A stretch of DNA of 64,000 nucleotides from Sphingobacterium sp. LZ7M1 (GTDB taxonomy: Bacteria > Bacteroidota > Bacteroidia > Sphingobacteriales > Sphingobacteriaceae), in NCBI RefSeq assembly GCF_024296865.1, contig NZ_CP101134.1, positions 2,542,001 to 2,606,000 on the forward strand, in the 5' to 3' direction. The notes beneath the pieces were generated by a model that was not told the origin of the DNA, did no database searches, and was given only the letters and a program-made list of their open reading frames with translations. A program made the translations under genes and the position numbers. Shown here piece after piece: positions 11,271-20,518 of this stretch (positions within the stretch are counted from its first letter, which is position 1; each line of letters opens with the position of its first letter).

Positions 11271-11305
11271 CAAACATTTCAGAAAAGAAAGGTTTATTTA
11301 TTTAG

Positions 11306-12166
11306 ATGAGACAGCTCAAAATTACACAATCCATCACCAACCGTGAATCGCAATCACTAGACAAGTATTTGCATGAAATCGGCAAGGTAGATTTAATTTC
11401 GGCAGAAGAAGAGGTTATTCTAGCTCAAAGAATTCGTGAAGGCGATCAGGTTGCTTTGGAGAAATTAACAAAAACCAACTTACGTTTCGTAGTATCCGTT
11501 GCAAAACAATACCAGAATCAAGGTTTGACCTTAGGGGACTTGATCAACGAAGGGAACTTAGGCTTAATAAAAGCAGCAAAGAGATTCGATGAGACAAAAG
11601 GGTTTAAGTTTATTTCTTATGCAGTTTGGTGGATTCGTCAATCAATTTTACAGGCAATTGCTGAGCAATCTCGTATCGTTCGTTTACCATTGAACCAAGT
11701 AGGGTCCTTAAGCAAAATCAGCAAGGCCTTTTCAAAATTGGAGCAAGAATATGAGCGTGAACCATCTCCAGAAGAATTAGCGGATATTTTGGAAACCACG
11801 GTTGACAAAGTTTCGGATACATTAAGTAATTCTGGACGTCACGTATCTATGGATGCACCATTTGTACAAGGTGAAGAAAACACCCTATTGGACGTTTTGG
11901 AAAACAGCGACCCTGACACTGACAGTTCATTAATCGATGAGTCTTTATCGGAAGAAATCAAAAGATCGTTGGCTACTTTAACAGAGCGCGAAAGAGAAAT
12001 CATTGTATTGTTCTTCGGATTAGGATCAAACCATCAATTGTCATTGGAAGAGATTGGAGAGAAATTCAGCTTGACTAGAGAGCGTGTGCGTCAAATTAAA
12101 GACAAGGCGTTACAGCGTCTGAGACACACCTCTAGAAGCAAGATCCTAAAATCATATTTAGGATAA
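11306..12166 (+). CDS. rpoD: Primary sigma factor RpoD/SigA (Bacteroidota type)
   Basis: Directs RNA polymerase to housekeeping promoters. 286 residues, as usual for Bacteroidota, which lack region 1.1 and most of the nonconserved insert. Region 1.2 is [19 protein letters not shown]. Region 2 runs from [20 protein letters not shown] through [19 protein letters not shown] to [16 protein letters not shown]. Region 3 is around residues 135-200. Region 4 starts at [19 protein letters not shown], with the helix-turn-helix [24 protein letters not shown]. Monocistronic, with a strong terminator. Confidence 0.98.
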   Translation: MRQLKITQSITNRESQSLDKYLHEIGKVDLISAEEEVILAQRIREGDQVALEKLTKTNLRFVVSVAKQYQNQGLTLGDLINEGNLGLIKAAKRFDETKGFKFISYAVWWIRQSILQAIAEQSRIVRLPLNQVGSLSKISKAFSKLEQEYEREPSPEELADILETTVDKVSDTLSNSGRHVSMDAPFVQGEENTLLDVLENSDPDTDSSLIDESLSEEIKRSLATLTEREREIIVLFFGLGSNHQLSLEEIGEKFSLTRERVRQIKDKALQRLRHTSRSKILKSYLG

Positions 12167-12193
12167 TAAGAGACTTTATGATTTAACAATAGG

Positions 12194-12224
12194 AATGCGC
12201 AAGTAAAATTGCGCATTTTTTTTG
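12194..12224 (+). terminator. Terminator of rpoD
   Basis: Stem AATGCGCAA/TTGCGCATT with a 6-nt loop, followed by a run of T. Confidence 0.9.
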
Positions 12225-12248
12225 TTTAATATTTTTTCACTGAAAATA

Positions 12249-12284
12249 AAAAAAAGCCTAGCACGCAATGTACAAGGCTTTTTC
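12249..12284 (-). terminator. Terminator of the coiled-coil XRE regulator
   Basis: Stem AAAAAGCCT/AGGCTTTTT (12251-12259 with 12275-12283) with a 15-nt loop. The plus-strand A-run gives a U-tract on the minus strand. It sits 18 nt past the XRE stop. Confidence 0.7.
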
Positions 12285-12301
12285 CTTTAGAAATAATTTT
12301 G

Positions 12302-12631
12302 TTATTTCTTATGTAATTGTTCGTATAAGTCAATTACCTTTTTTTGCAAATCGATAACTTCTACTTCACGTGCTTGAAGACGTTTTTGAAGCTCGTTTAC
12401 TTCATTCTGAATTTGTTTGTCTTCTTCAGGGTCTGAAGTAGACAACAATTGTACAAGAGATAATCCAAACAATTTAGAAATTTGGTTTAATCTCGATAAA
12501 TTGACATCAGTAATTCCAGTTTCAATCTTAGAAAAAGCGGGAATCGAAATATCTAGCCTTTTTGCTACATCCTCCTGACTCCATCCTTTTTGATGTCTAA
12601 GTAATCTAATTTTTTTTCCTAATGCATTCAT
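12302..12631 (-). CDS. XRE-family regulator with C-terminal coiled coil
   Basis: 109 residues. Residues 1-65 form a Cro/CI-type helix-turn-helix (KKIRLLRHQKGWSQEDVAKR then LDISIPAFSKIETGITDVNL). Residues 70-109 are a predicted coiled coil of heptad character (EDKQIQNEVNELQKRLQAREVEVIDLQ...) that probably drives dimerisation. This small HTH-plus-coiled-coil form is widespread in Bacteroidota, mostly uncharacterised. It follows mpl on the same strand after a 106-nt AT-rich gap. The target is unknown. Confidence 0.88.
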   Translation of the reverse strand: MNALGKKIRLLRHQKGWSQEDVAKRLDISIPAFSKIETGITDVNLSRLNQISKLFGLSLVQLLSTSDPEEDKQIQNEVNELQKRLQAREVEVIDLQKKVIDLYEQLHKK

Positions 12632-12737
12632 GGGTAAAATGTAAAATATTTATTTATTAAGTAATTATCAAATTTAAACAAATAAAGTAAATTTCAAAAT
12701 CCCATTATTAAAATTTTAAAAAAATTCAGAAAGAATG

Positions 12738-14108
12738 TTAAAAATTTCTCAAAAATTTATCTGCAAAACTACTCATATTTACTCCATTGTAGTTGTTTGA
12801 ACTCATAAACAGCAAATTATACCCATTAGACTTAAAAGTCTCCAAAAAATCCTCTAAATCAGACATTTGCGTGATCACATGGAAGGAAGGATGGTTAAAA
12901 GCTTCAGTTAAACGCCAAATTAAGTTATCTAAAGCAATATTTTTTTCCTTTATAAGTGATGTATTAACGAATACGACAGCGAAATCCGATTCATTCATCG
13001 AATTTGCGTATTCCGTAATAAACTCAGAGTCAAGACTGTCGTATGCATTTAATTCAATGACAGTTACCAATGCCTGATTCGGGAATTGTTCCTTAACGGC
13101 ATGGATACTGGACCGCAGTTTACTTGGCGTGTGTGCAAAGTCCTGATATACTACACTTCCGTTCTGGCTGGCGACAAACTCAAGGTACCGGATTGAGCTC
13201 TTAAAATCCTGGATTGCGCCATAAAACTCATCTCGCTTCACTCCTAGCCACTCACAAACCGTGAAAGCCCCAGCAATATTGGATAGATTATGTTTTCCGA
13301 AAACCTTTAGGGGAATATTCTCATCGGCGACATGGATGTATGTTACGCCTTTGTTAATGGTATACTCTGGCAATTTATAACCATGGCGATTTATTTTGAT
13401 ATCCATGGTCTTTTCGACCACTTCTCTGGTGTTTTTATCGTCCTTGTTATATATTAGCGTGCCTTTAGGTACAATCGTACGTATAAAGTCCTCAAACTGC
13501 TTAAAATATTCTTCTTCTGTGATAACGGTTTTAAAGTGATCCCAATCAATACCACTGATCAAGGCAATATTGGGCTTATATTTTAAGAATTTTGATTGTT
13601 TATTAACTGCTGAAGCATAATACTCATCCCCTTCAATAATCATTAAATTATTTTCAGGATTCAATTGCAGAAGGTCATCAAATCCTTCCAACTGAGCCCC
13701 TACCAGATAATCGAAATTCCGTCCCAGTTTTTTCAGGACATGCATGATCATACTGGTAATGGTTGTTTTACCATACGTACCGGCGATGACAACACGTGTT
13801 TTCTCGGCACTCTGTTCATAGACAAATTCAGGGAAAGAGTAGATCCTGATCCCTAAATCCTTAGCTTTTTGTAGTTCAGGATTGTTTTCATCGGCATGCA
13901 TCCCCAAAATTACAGCATCAATATCTTCTGTAATCTTTTCCGGGAACCAACCAAGCTCTTTCGGCAACAAACCAGCTTCACGAAGCTGAGATTTCGAAGG
14001 CTCTACGATTTGATCATCAGAACCCGTTACTTGATGGCCTTGTTCAGCTAAATTAATAGCTAAATTATGCATGATACTTCCGCCTATGGCAATAAAATGA
14101 ATGCGCAT
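12738..14108 (-). CDS. mpl: UDP-MurNAc:tripeptide ligase Mpl (peptidoglycan recycling)
   Basis: Mur-ligase family; Mpl attaches recovered L-Ala-D-Glu-meso-DAP to UDP-MurNAc. 456 residues. The N-terminus MRIHFIAIGGSIMHNLAINL is diagnostic of Mpl rather than MurC (which has GIGG-GMS). Further signatures: VTGSDDQI, the P-loop VIAGTYGKTTITSMI, EGDEYYAS, SGIDWDHF, GKHNLSNIAGAFTVCEW and DFAHTPSKLRSSI. The C-terminal Rossmann domain follows. The substrate is inferred from family. Last gene of an operon glmU-like/tpiA/prmA/mpl; its ATG directly abuts the prmA stop, suggesting translational coupling. Confidence 0.92.
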   Translation of the reverse strand: MRIHFIAIGGSIMHNLAINLAEQGHQVTGSDDQIVEPSKSQLREAGLLPKELGWFPEKITEDIDAVILGMHADENNPELQKAKDLGIRIYSFPEFVYEQSAEKTRVVIAGTYGKTTITSMIMHVLKKLGRNFDYLVGAQLEGFDDLLQLNPENNLMIIEGDEYYASAVNKQSKFLKYKPNIALISGIDWDHFKTVITEEEYFKQFEDFIRTIVPKGTLIYNKDDKNTREVVEKTMDIKINRHGYKLPEYTINKGVTYIHVADENIPLKVFGKHNLSNIAGAFTVCEWLGVKRDEFYGAIQDFKSSIRYLEFVASQNGSVVYQDFAHTPSKLRSSIHAVKEQFPNQALVTVIELNAYDSLDSEFITEYANSMNESDFAVVFVNTSLIKEKNIALDNLIWRLTEAFNHPSFHVITQMSDLEDFLETFKSNGYNLLFMSSNNYNGVNMSSFADKFLRNF

Positions 14109-14951
14109 TTAGTTTGCTTTAATGAATTTGGCTGCACACCAGGTATCCAGCACTTTTTTTTCTACAAATTGAAAACCTAAGCTTTCAGCTTTGTTCTTTA
14201 AGATTTCTAAATCCTCACCATCATAAAAACCGGAGATGTACAACTCTCCAGGATTTTCAAGGTCAGCAAAATATACATCAAATTGATCCAACAAGATGTT
14301 CCTATTGATGTTTGCCAATATGGTATTAAATTTCTTGCCTTCTATTGCCTCTTTAGAGCCCAATTTAGCTTCAATATTGTCTACATGGTTCAGCAGCTTG
14401 TTTTCCAAGACACTTTCCACACAGATGGGGTCAAAATCAACGGCAAGAATATTCGATGCCCCTCTTTTAGAAGCCAGGATCGCCAAGATCCCAGTTCCGC
14501 AGCCCATATCTAAAACAGCCTTGCCATCAAAATCGTTTTCCAAGATGTACGAAAGCATCATGGAGGTAGTTTGATGATGGCCTGTTCCGAAAGACATTTT
14601 CGGATCAATGATGATCTGATACGGATATTCAGGCTTATCCTCATGGAAAGTAGCCCGAACATAACATTGATCATCGACTACAATAGGACTAAAATTGCTT
14701 TCCCAAACTTGGTTCCAGTTCTTGTTCTCCAATTCTTTCACCACATAGGAAATGTCATAGCCTTCTGTTTCGGCGACCAAAACAGTCTCAAGAGCCTGGA
14801 TATCCAGGTTGGCAGCTGGAATATAAGCAACAAAACCTTGGTCTTGATCCTCGAAAGTATCAAAACCAAGGTTTGCCAATTCAGCTATAAGCAAATCCTT
14901 TTGCCATTCCTCAATATTGGAGGATGTAAAAGCAACTGCTGTATACTTCAT
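14109..14951 (-). CDS. prmA: Ribosomal protein L11 methyltransferase
   Basis: SAM-dependent methyltransferase that modifies L11. 280 residues. The N-terminal substrate-recognition domain (about 1-110, MKYTAVAFTSSNIEEWQKDL) is followed by the linker DPKMSFGTGHHQTTSMML. The Rossmann core has SAM motif VLDMGCGTGILAILASKRGA and motif IV ILANINRNIL, both typical of PrmA. It sits between tpiA (3-nt gap) and mpl (0-nt gap) in a compact operon. Confidence 0.96.
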   Translation of the reverse strand: MKYTAVAFTSSNIEEWQKDLLIAELANLGFDTFEDQDQGFVAYIPAANLDIQALETVLVAETEGYDISYVVKELENKNWNQVWESNFSPIVVDDQCYVRATFHEDKPEYPYQIIIDPKMSFGTGHHQTTSMMLSYILENDFDGKAVLDMGCGTGILAILASKRGASNILAVDFDPICVESVLENKLLNHVDNIEAKLGSKEAIEGKKFNTILANINRNILLDQFDVYFADLENPGELYISGFYDGEDLEILKNKAESLGFQFVEKKVLDTWCAAKFIKAN

Positions 14952-14954
14952 ATT

Positions 14955-15722
14955 TTAAGCGTTAAAAACGTTAATAATTTGCAAGAAATCACGTGATTTC
15001 AATGATGCACCACCGATCAATCCACCGTCGATATCAGGCTGAGAGAATAGGCTCTGTGCGTTTGATGGATTGGCACTACCACCATAAAGAATGCTAGTAT
15101 TGTCAGCAACCTCTTGACCAAACTGATCAGCTAAGGTTTTACGGATAAAAGCATGGACTTCTTGAGCTTGCTCAGGGCTAGCTGTCAATCCAGTTCCGAT
15201 TGCCCAAACCGGCTCATAGGCCAAAACGATGTTTTTAAAAGCTTCTGCATCTAAGTGGAACAAGGCTTTGCTCAATTGTGTTTTGATCACATCAAAATAA
15301 GAACCCGACTCACGCTCATCCTTAGTTTCACCGATACAGAAAATAGGCTTAAGATTATGCTTAAGTGCGGCATCAACTTTCTCTGCCAAAAGCTCATCTG
15401 TTTCACCAAAATAAGCACGGCGTTCAGAGTGTCCCAAAATCACGTATTCTGCACCAGTAGATTTCACCTGCGATGCAGAGATCTCACCAGTATAAGCACC
15501 AGATTCGTGTTCATTGATGTTTTGAGCACCGATAGATACATTCTTGGTAGAAGCACTTAATTTAGAAATTGCTGCCAAATGGATAAACGGGCTACATACA
15601 ACGACTTCTTGATTTCCAATCACCTCGTCCTTCACCATATTCACGATTTCTGAGAACAAGCTAATTCCTTGCTCATAATCCATGTTCATTTTCCAGTTTC
15701 CAGCTACAATATTTTTACGCAT
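14955..15722 (-). CDS. tpiA: Triosephosphate isomerase
   Basis: Interconverts dihydroxyacetone phosphate and glyceraldehyde-3-phosphate in glycolysis. 255 residues with all catalytic positions: Lys11 (AGNWKMN), His98 (ILGHSERR) and Glu170 ([11 protein letters not shown]). The phosphate-binding loop is in YGGSANPSN and GGLIGGASL. Second gene of the operon, 23 nt after the GlmU-like gene and 3 nt before prmA. Confidence 0.98.
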   Translation of the reverse strand: MRKNIVAGNWKMNMDYEQGISLFSEIVNMVKDEVIGNQEVVVCSPFIHLAAISKLSASTKNVSIGAQNINEHESGAYTGEISASQVKSTGAEYVILGHSERRAYFGETDELLAEKVDAALKHNLKPIFCIGETKDERESGSYFDVIKTQLSKALFHLDAEAFKNIVLAYEPVWAIGTGLTASPEQAQEVHAFIRKTLADQFGQEVADNTSILYGGSANPSNAQSLFSQPDIDGGLIGGASLKSRDFLQIINVFNA

Positions 15723-15745
15723 AGTGTTTTGTATTTATTATATGT

Positions 15746-16948
15746 TTAAGATTGATTTTCCACATGCAGGTATTTGACATCATCAAATATATATTTGAAA
15801 ATGGAGAGATTGCTTTGCAGACTTTCCGAACCTGTTATTTGTTCCCTTCGCTCCATCATATTGATAAATTTCTCAAAAGTATAAGCAGTCGATTCTCTGT
15901 CGGTCAACCAACTGAAATCAGGCACAAATTTGGGAATAAATTTTGACATTGCAATCTGTGAGCCGACGCCAATTACGGACCCTGTTGTAAATGAAGAATT
16001 TATGGCACACATCGCATAGTCACCCATAAATAATCCACATTTATATTCACTGGTTTCACGGTAGCTAAGATCCTCATAATCAAACAACCGTACAAACTGC
16101 CAATTGTTTTTCAGATTCGAATTGGAGGATCCGGCTCCTATGTTGCAGCCTTCGCCGATCACAGAGCAACCTAAATAGCCTTCATGTCCTTTGGCACTGT
16201 TTCCCCAGATCACCGTATTATTGATTTCTCCGCAAACGGTGCTTCCCGGACCTATACTGGTATTTGGATATATCCTCGCTCCCGACTTCACCCTGGCAGC
16301 ATCACCAATAGCCACATAACCCTTCAAAAACGCCCCTTCTTCAATCTTTGCATCCTTTCCTATATAAATAGGCCCTTCCAAGCTATTTAAACTTACTCCT
16401 TCCACCTGAGCACCCTCTTCAATAAATATCCAAGAACCAAACACCATGTTAGTCTCACTGATAGCAGCAGATTGGCGACCAGCGGTCAATAAATTATAGT
16501 CGAAAAGTAATTGGGATTTATTTTGAAGGAATATATCTTCCAGAAATCTTAAACAGTGTATTTCAGAAGATGACTTGATGGGATTGTAATTTTCAAATAG
16601 GTTTTCAAGGTCCAGACTAGGTTCGCTGGTCTTGATGGCGATCCATGAAGTTTCATCGACCAGCACATCTCCTTTTTCCATTGCTTTCAATTCTTTGACC
16701 AAGCTTTCAGAAGGCAGGACATTGGCCCTGATAAAAAGAAATTCAGGAGAATCCTGATGTTCAAAGGGATATTTTCCGGATAGATGATCAGCAGTAAAAT
16801 AAGTTGCCGGAGATTGGAAAATATGCTCCCATTTTTCATTCAATGTACAAATACCTGTTCTGATATTGCCAACCGGACGGGTTGAAGCAAAAGGAAAGAG
16901 ACGCTTACGCCAGTGCGCGTTATCAAATAAAACTATGGTTAGCGACAT
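15746..16948 (-). CDS. GlmU-like protein with degenerate nucleotidyltransferase domain and left-handed beta-helix
   Basis: About 400 residues from the ATG at 16948 (MSLTIVLFDNAHWRKRLFPF); an upstream in-frame ATG at 16978 would add ten residues reading into the rpmE2 terminator. The C-terminal half has hexapeptide repeats (GPIYIGKDAKIEEGAFLKGY, VAIGDAARVKSGARI, GPGSTVCGEINNTVIWGNSA, CSVIGEGCNIGAGSSNSN), as in GlmU-type transferases. The N-terminal half is related to sugar-nucleotidyltransferases but lacks the GxGTRM loop; the family motif DNAHWRKRLFPFASTRPVGN takes that place. Probable role: sugar-1-phosphate or nucleotide-sugar metabolism for the envelope. Substrate unknown. First gene of the tpiA-prmA-mpl operon. 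Confidence 0.82.
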   Translation of the reverse strand: MSLTIVLFDNAHWRKRLFPFASTRPVGNIRTGICTLNEKWEHIFQSPATYFTADHLSGKYPFEHQDSPEFLFIRANVLPSESLVKELKAMEKGDVLVDETSWIAIKTSEPSLDLENLFENYNPIKSSSEIHCLRFLEDIFLQNKSQLLFDYNLLTAGRQSAAISETNMVFGSWIFIEEGAQVEGVSLNSLEGPIYIGKDAKIEEGAFLKGYVAIGDAARVKSGARIYPNTSIGPGSTVCGEINNTVIWGNSAKGHEGYLGCSVIGEGCNIGAGSSNSNLKNNWQFVRLFDYEDLSYRETSEYKCGLFMGDYAMCAINSSFTTGSVIGVGSQIAMSKFIPKFVPDFSWLTDRESTAYTFEKFINMMERREQITGSESLQSNLSIFKYIFDDVKYLHVENQS

Positions 16949-16963
16949 GAAATAAATGTACAT

Positions 16964-16995
16964 AAAAAATCCCGACAAATAAACTTTATCGGGAT
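16964..16995 (-). terminator. Terminator of rpmE2
   Basis: Stem ATCCCGA/TCGGGAT (16969-16975 with 16989-16995), with a plus-strand A6 giving the minus-strand U-tract. It ends 16 nt before the chosen start of the GlmU-like gene. Confidence 0.8.
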
Positions 16996-17023
16996 AATAT
17001 CAGTTTCTTTATAGTAAAGAATA

Positions 17024-17272
17024 TTACTTTTTGTTGTAACGGCTACGGAATTTATCAATACGTCCAGCTGTATCAACCAATTTCATCTTACCAGTGTAGA
17101 ATGGGTGTGATGTGTGAGAAATCTCTAACTTTACCAATGGGTACTCGTTACCATCTTCCCAAGTAATAGTTTCTTTTGTATCAACACAAGATTTAGTAAC
17201 GAAAGCGTAGTCATTAGACATGTCTTTAAATACAACTAATCTGTAGTTTGATGGATGCAAATCTTTTTTCAT
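17024..17272 (-). CDS. rpmE2: 50S ribosomal protein L31 type B
   Basis: 82 residues: [20 protein letters not shown] ... [25 protein letters not shown]. It belongs to the zinc-free (C-) group: the CxxC zinc motif of type A L31 is absent. In other bacteria such paralogues are induced by zinc limitation; Bacteroidota often have only this form. Strong own promoter and terminator. Confidence 0.97.
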   Translation of the reverse strand: MKKDLHPSNYRLVVFKDMSNDYAFVTKSCVDTKETITWEDGNEYPLVKLEISHTSHPFYTGKMKLVDTAGRIDKFRSRYNKK

Positions 17273-17311
17273 TTTATCTTATGATTACTATATAATTCAA
17301 CAATTGAGGTG

Positions 17312-17343
17312 CAAAGATAATTTATTTTTCATTCAAATACAAA
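17312..17343 (-). promoter_or_regulatory. Consensus promoter of rpmE2
   Basis: On the minus strand: TTTG (17343-17340), 20-nt spacer, TATCTTTG (17319-17312). A full match to the Bacteroidota primary-sigma consensus, about 40 nt upstream of the ATG. Confidence 0.85.
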
Positions 17344-17508
17344 AAACATAAACAAATTCATTTCCACACCTGTGAATAAGTTCTACTTGCCTTTGAATCA
17401 GCAAATACATTTCCGAGGATTTTCATCAGCAGAATTACAAAAGTAAACAAATCCCGTCAAATACAAGCCTTTTTTCTTCATAAGCATCATTAAATAGTTC
17501 TAATTTCA

Positions 17509-17516
17509 TACTTTTG
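17509..17516 (+). promoter_or_regulatory. -7 promoter element of lysS
   Basis: TACTTTTG matches TAnnTTTG, 25 nt before the lysS ATG. No clear -33 TTTG at 19-21 nt. A small ACAAC/GTTGT hairpin lies in the short leader. Confidence 0.5.
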
Positions 17517-17541
17517 CACAACATTATAAGTTGTACGTAAA

Positions 17542-19260
17542 ATGAGCATCGGATTATCTGAACAAGAACAACAAAGAAGGCTAAACCTGAAAGCCTTGAT
17601 CGACCTAGGCATTGACCCCTTCCCAGCTGAAGAGTTCAAAGTAAATGCTACGGCTGAAGATATTTTAGAAAACTACGAAAGAGATAAGATCAATTATAAA
17701 AGCATCAGTTTTGCTGGACGTATCATGAGTCGCCGTGTGATGGGGAGTGCCTCATTCTTGGAACTTCAAGATTCGACCGGGCGTATTCAAGCTTACGTAA
17801 AACGTGATGACATCTGCCCTGACGAAGACAAGACCTTATATAATACCGTATTCAAAAAGTTATTGGATATCGGTGATATCATTGGTATCACTGGTTTTGT
17901 GTTCACTACCCAAACGGGAGAAATCAGTATCCACGTCCAAACCTTAAAGGTACTTACCAAAGCTTTGAGACCTCTTCCTATCGTTAAGGAAGCAGACGGA
18001 AAGACTTTTGATGCCTTTACAGATCCAGAACAACGCTATAGAATGCGCTATGTTGACCTGATCGTAAATTCCCATAATAAAGAGATTTTTGTTAAGCGTA
18101 CGAAGCTGTTCAACGCTATGCGTGAATACTTCAACAACGCTGGATATATGGAAGTAGAGACTCCGATCTTACAGGCAATCCCTGGTGGAGCGGCTGCACG
18201 TCCATTCATTACCCATCACAATGCATTGGATATCCCATTGTATCTGCGTATCGCCAATGAACTTTATCTGAAAAGATTGATCGTTGGAGGTTTTGATGGA
18301 GTCTATGAGTTCTCCAAAAACTTCAGAAATGAAGGTATGGACAGAACACATAACCCGGAGTTTACCGCTATGGAAATCTATGTAGCCTATAAAGACTACA
18401 ACTGGATGATGGATTTCACAGAAAATCTATTAGAGCACTGTGCAATCGCGGTAAACGGTACTACAGAAGCTACATTTGGCGAGCATCAGGTTGATTTCAA
18501 AGCGCCTTATCCTAGGGTGAGCATGACGGATGCTATCAAACAGTTCACCGGTTTTGATATCACAGGAAAATCGGAGGATGAAATCCGCCAGGCAGCAAAA
18601 GGCATGGGAATCGATGTAAATGACACGATGGGTAAAGGAAAGTTGATCGATGAAATCTTCGGAGAGAAATGTGAAGGGAACTTTATCCAGCCTACATTTA
18701 TCACAGACTACCCTATCGAAATGTCTCCATTGACAAAAAAACATAGAGACAATCCAGAATTGACAGAACGTTTTGAACTGATGGTCTGCGGTAAGGAAAT
18801 TGCCAACGCATATTCTGAGCTTAACGATCCTATTGATCAAAGAGAACGTTTCGAGCATCAACTAAAACTATCTGAGAAAGGTGATGACGAAGCCATGTTC
18901 ATTGACCAGGATTTCTTGCGTTCATTGGAATACGGTATGCCTCCTACCTCAGGACTAGGAATCGGAATGGACAGATTGATCATGTTCCTGACCAACAACC
19001 CTTCGATCCAAGAAGTGCTATTCTTCCCTCAGATGCGTCCTGAAAAAGTTGCTAAAGTTGCTTCAACAGCTGATTATGTAGAACAAGGAATTCCTGAAGC
19101 ATGGGTTCCCGTACTTCAAAAAATGGGATTCACGACCATTGAACTTCTCAAAGAAGCTAACCCAAACAAAGTTTTCAATGACTTGGGCGGAATGCGTAAG
19201 AAAATGAAATTAGACGTTGCCATGCCAACAAAAGACGAAGTCTTGGCTTGGTTCGAATAA
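17542..19260 (+). CDS. lysS: Lysyl-tRNA synthetase, class II, with C-terminal extension
   Basis: Charges tRNA-Lys. 572 residues, against about 500 in E. coli. The N-terminal OB anticodon-binding domain spans about 55-165 (ISFAGRIMSRRVMGSASFLELQDS). The catalytic core has motif 1 near VETPILQAIPGGAAARPF, motif 2 FRNEGMDRTHNPEFT and motif 3 GLGIGMDRLIMFLTN. The final 70 or so residues (after FFPQMRPEK) add a helical segment (VEQGIPEAWVPVLQKMGFTT, NDLGGMRKKMKLDVAMPTKD). It resembles a helix-hairpin-helix tail; I believe similar tails occur in other Bacteroidota LysS. Confidence 0.97.
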   Translation: MSIGLSEQEQQRRLNLKALIDLGIDPFPAEEFKVNATAEDILENYERDKINYKSISFAGRIMSRRVMGSASFLELQDSTGRIQAYVKRDDICPDEDKTLYNTVFKKLLDIGDIIGITGFVFTTQTGEISIHVQTLKVLTKALRPLPIVKEADGKTFDAFTDPEQRYRMRYVDLIVNSHNKEIFVKRTKLFNAMREYFNNAGYMEVETPILQAIPGGAAARPFITHHNALDIPLYLRIANELYLKRLIVGGFDGVYEFSKNFRNEGMDRTHNPEFTAMEIYVAYKDYNWMMDFTENLLEHCAIAVNGTTEATFGEHQVDFKAPYPRVSMTDAIKQFTGFDITGKSEDEIRQAAKGMGIDVNDTMGKGKLIDEIFGEKCEGNFIQPTFITDYPIEMSPLTKKHRDNPELTERFELMVCGKEIANAYSELNDPIDQRERFEHQLKLSEKGDDEAMFIDQDFLRSLEYGMPPTSGLGIGMDRLIMFLTNNPSIQEVLFFPQMRPEKVAKVASTADYVEQGIPEAWVPVLQKMGFTTIELLKEANPNKVFNDLGGMRKKMKLDVAMPTKDEVLAWFE

Positions 19261-19275
19261 ACATAACAAAACAAT

Positions 19276-19313
19276 AAAAAAGCTCCAATGAATAATCATT
19301 GGAGCTTTTTTTT
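19276..19313 (+). terminator. Terminator of lysS
   Basis: Perfect 11-bp stem AGCTCCAATGA/TCATTGGAGCT with ATAA loop, A5 before and T8 after. It may also serve the convergent lipoprotein gene. Confidence 0.93.
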
Positions 19314-19328
19314 AATCCTAAATGTGGA

Positions 19329-20315
19329 TTAGTTAACAACTAATTGCTTTATCATATAATCATACTTATACTCCTGAAAATATTTACTGAAACTACCCAA
19401 TTTTACAGCTGTAAAATATAATGGATAATTCAATTCCAAAATACTTTCCTTTTTAATCTTTGTCCAACGTTTAAATAAACTATTGATTTTTTCAGCTCCT
19501 GTCGCCTTCTCAATTAACGTTTCTTTCATGCCACTATTACGATGATAAACAACGAATCTTGTTTCATCTAAAACTTTCATTTCTTGAGCAGATAATTTAA
19601 TATCCTTTACGCATTTTTCATATGCATTAACAAATTCCGCTTGAGGAAAGTCTGATTGCAGGACATAATAAGAAACCAGACCATAATAGACCCAATTAAC
19701 ATAATACAGATCAGGATTGTTGATTTTTATTTTGTCATAATCAGATTGCAAGATCAATTCATTTTGATCAGGTAAATCCATTCGTGGATTTACAGTCAAA
19801 CTTTTGTCAAAACCAAATACGCTGTTCTTTACGTCTTTGTAACCCAACATCTCCTTATAGAATAGATCTCTTTCCTTCACATTAACAAAATAGCCCTTAA
19901 ACATATTGAAATCATTAAAATATAGTCCAGAACCAGCAGTTGATTCCAAATATTTTACCGCTCTATCTTTATTTTCTATCATAAGGTCCTGAAACTGCTT
20001 GAAACTTTCAAATTTTTCATTCTCGAAAGCAAGATTCATTTGGGAGATACTGAAACTTATTGGTTGCTTTTTATACGCATCAAAATAATCCAAGTCAAAT
20101 CCATTTTGTTGACTTTTTAAATTGAATATCCTTCCTGGATAAATCTGGTCTGCATTAAGCTCATCAACCAAAAATTCATCATTTTTATCATCAACAGCAA
20201 TAGAAACAAATTTATACTGCTCTTCATCTTCCCGTATTGGAATATTATTTTCTTTTGAGCACGAAATAAATACGAATAATGAAAAAGCAATGATTTTAAT
20301 AGAATGTGATTTCAT
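19329..20315 (-). CDS. Lipoprotein, possible distant cytolysin (CDC)-like protein
   Basis: 328 residues from the ATG at 20315 (MKSHSIKIIAFSLFVFISC): signal peptide with lipobox FISC, so an outer-membrane or periplasmic lipoprotein. An upstream in-frame start at 20459 would destroy the signal. I do not recognise the family with confidence. Two stretches recall cholesterol-dependent-cytolysin-like proteins: ADQIYPGRIFNLKSQ followed by KQPISFSIS (compare YPGAL ... RxPxTISV) and NNPDLYYVNWVYYGLVSYYV (compare NPPxYVSSVxYGR), with NYPLYFTAVKLGS late (compare PIxYTVKFLKD). No undecapeptide is seen. The resemblance is an inference by eye; treat the function as unknown. Convergent with lysS. Confidence 0.6.
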   Translation of the reverse strand: MKSHSIKIIAFSLFVFISCSKENNIPIREDEEQYKFVSIAVDDKNDEFLVDELNADQIYPGRIFNLKSQQNGFDLDYFDAYKKQPISFSISQMNLAFENEKFESFKQFQDLMIENKDRAVKYLESTAGSGLYFNDFNMFKGYFVNVKERDLFYKEMLGYKDVKNSVFGFDKSLTVNPRMDLPDQNELILQSDYDKIKINNPDLYYVNWVYYGLVSYYVLQSDFPQAEFVNAYEKCVKDIKLSAQEMKVLDETRFVVYHRNSGMKETLIEKATGAEKINSLFKRWTKIKKESILELNYPLYFTAVKLGSFSKYFQEYKYDYMIKQLVVN

Positions 20316-20518
20316 AATTTTTATCAAACAGTTAATAAATGTAAATATATGTTTTATGACAATCGAAACAGTCAAAAGATTAATGAAAAATGGGTTTTTT
20401 ATCAAATAATTTTTCAGGTTCAAATCATAGCTAAAAATTGAGGTATCCCATCTAATCAAAACAATTGAAATATTTTACCGTTTACTTATTTTAGACTGTA
20501 TGGCTAAAAACAAAATCT

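Larger units (their letters stand above)
11005..11305. other. Divergent regulatory gap between XRE gene and rpoD
   Basis: A 301-bp AT-rich gap without genes. It contains dyads at 11169-11189 and 11205-11221 and the likely rpoD -7 element at 11263-11270, annotated separately. Nothing convincing is visible for the XRE promoter. Confidence 0.6.

Noticed and set aside
14571..14996. 141-codon plus-strand frame across prmA and tpiA ends
   Set aside because: Antisense to two well-identified genes; no conserved motif.
17273..17541. Riboswitch or T-box-like leader before lysS
   Set aside because: The leader after the -7 box is only about 15-20 nt with one tiny hairpin; nothing resembles a known riboswitch.
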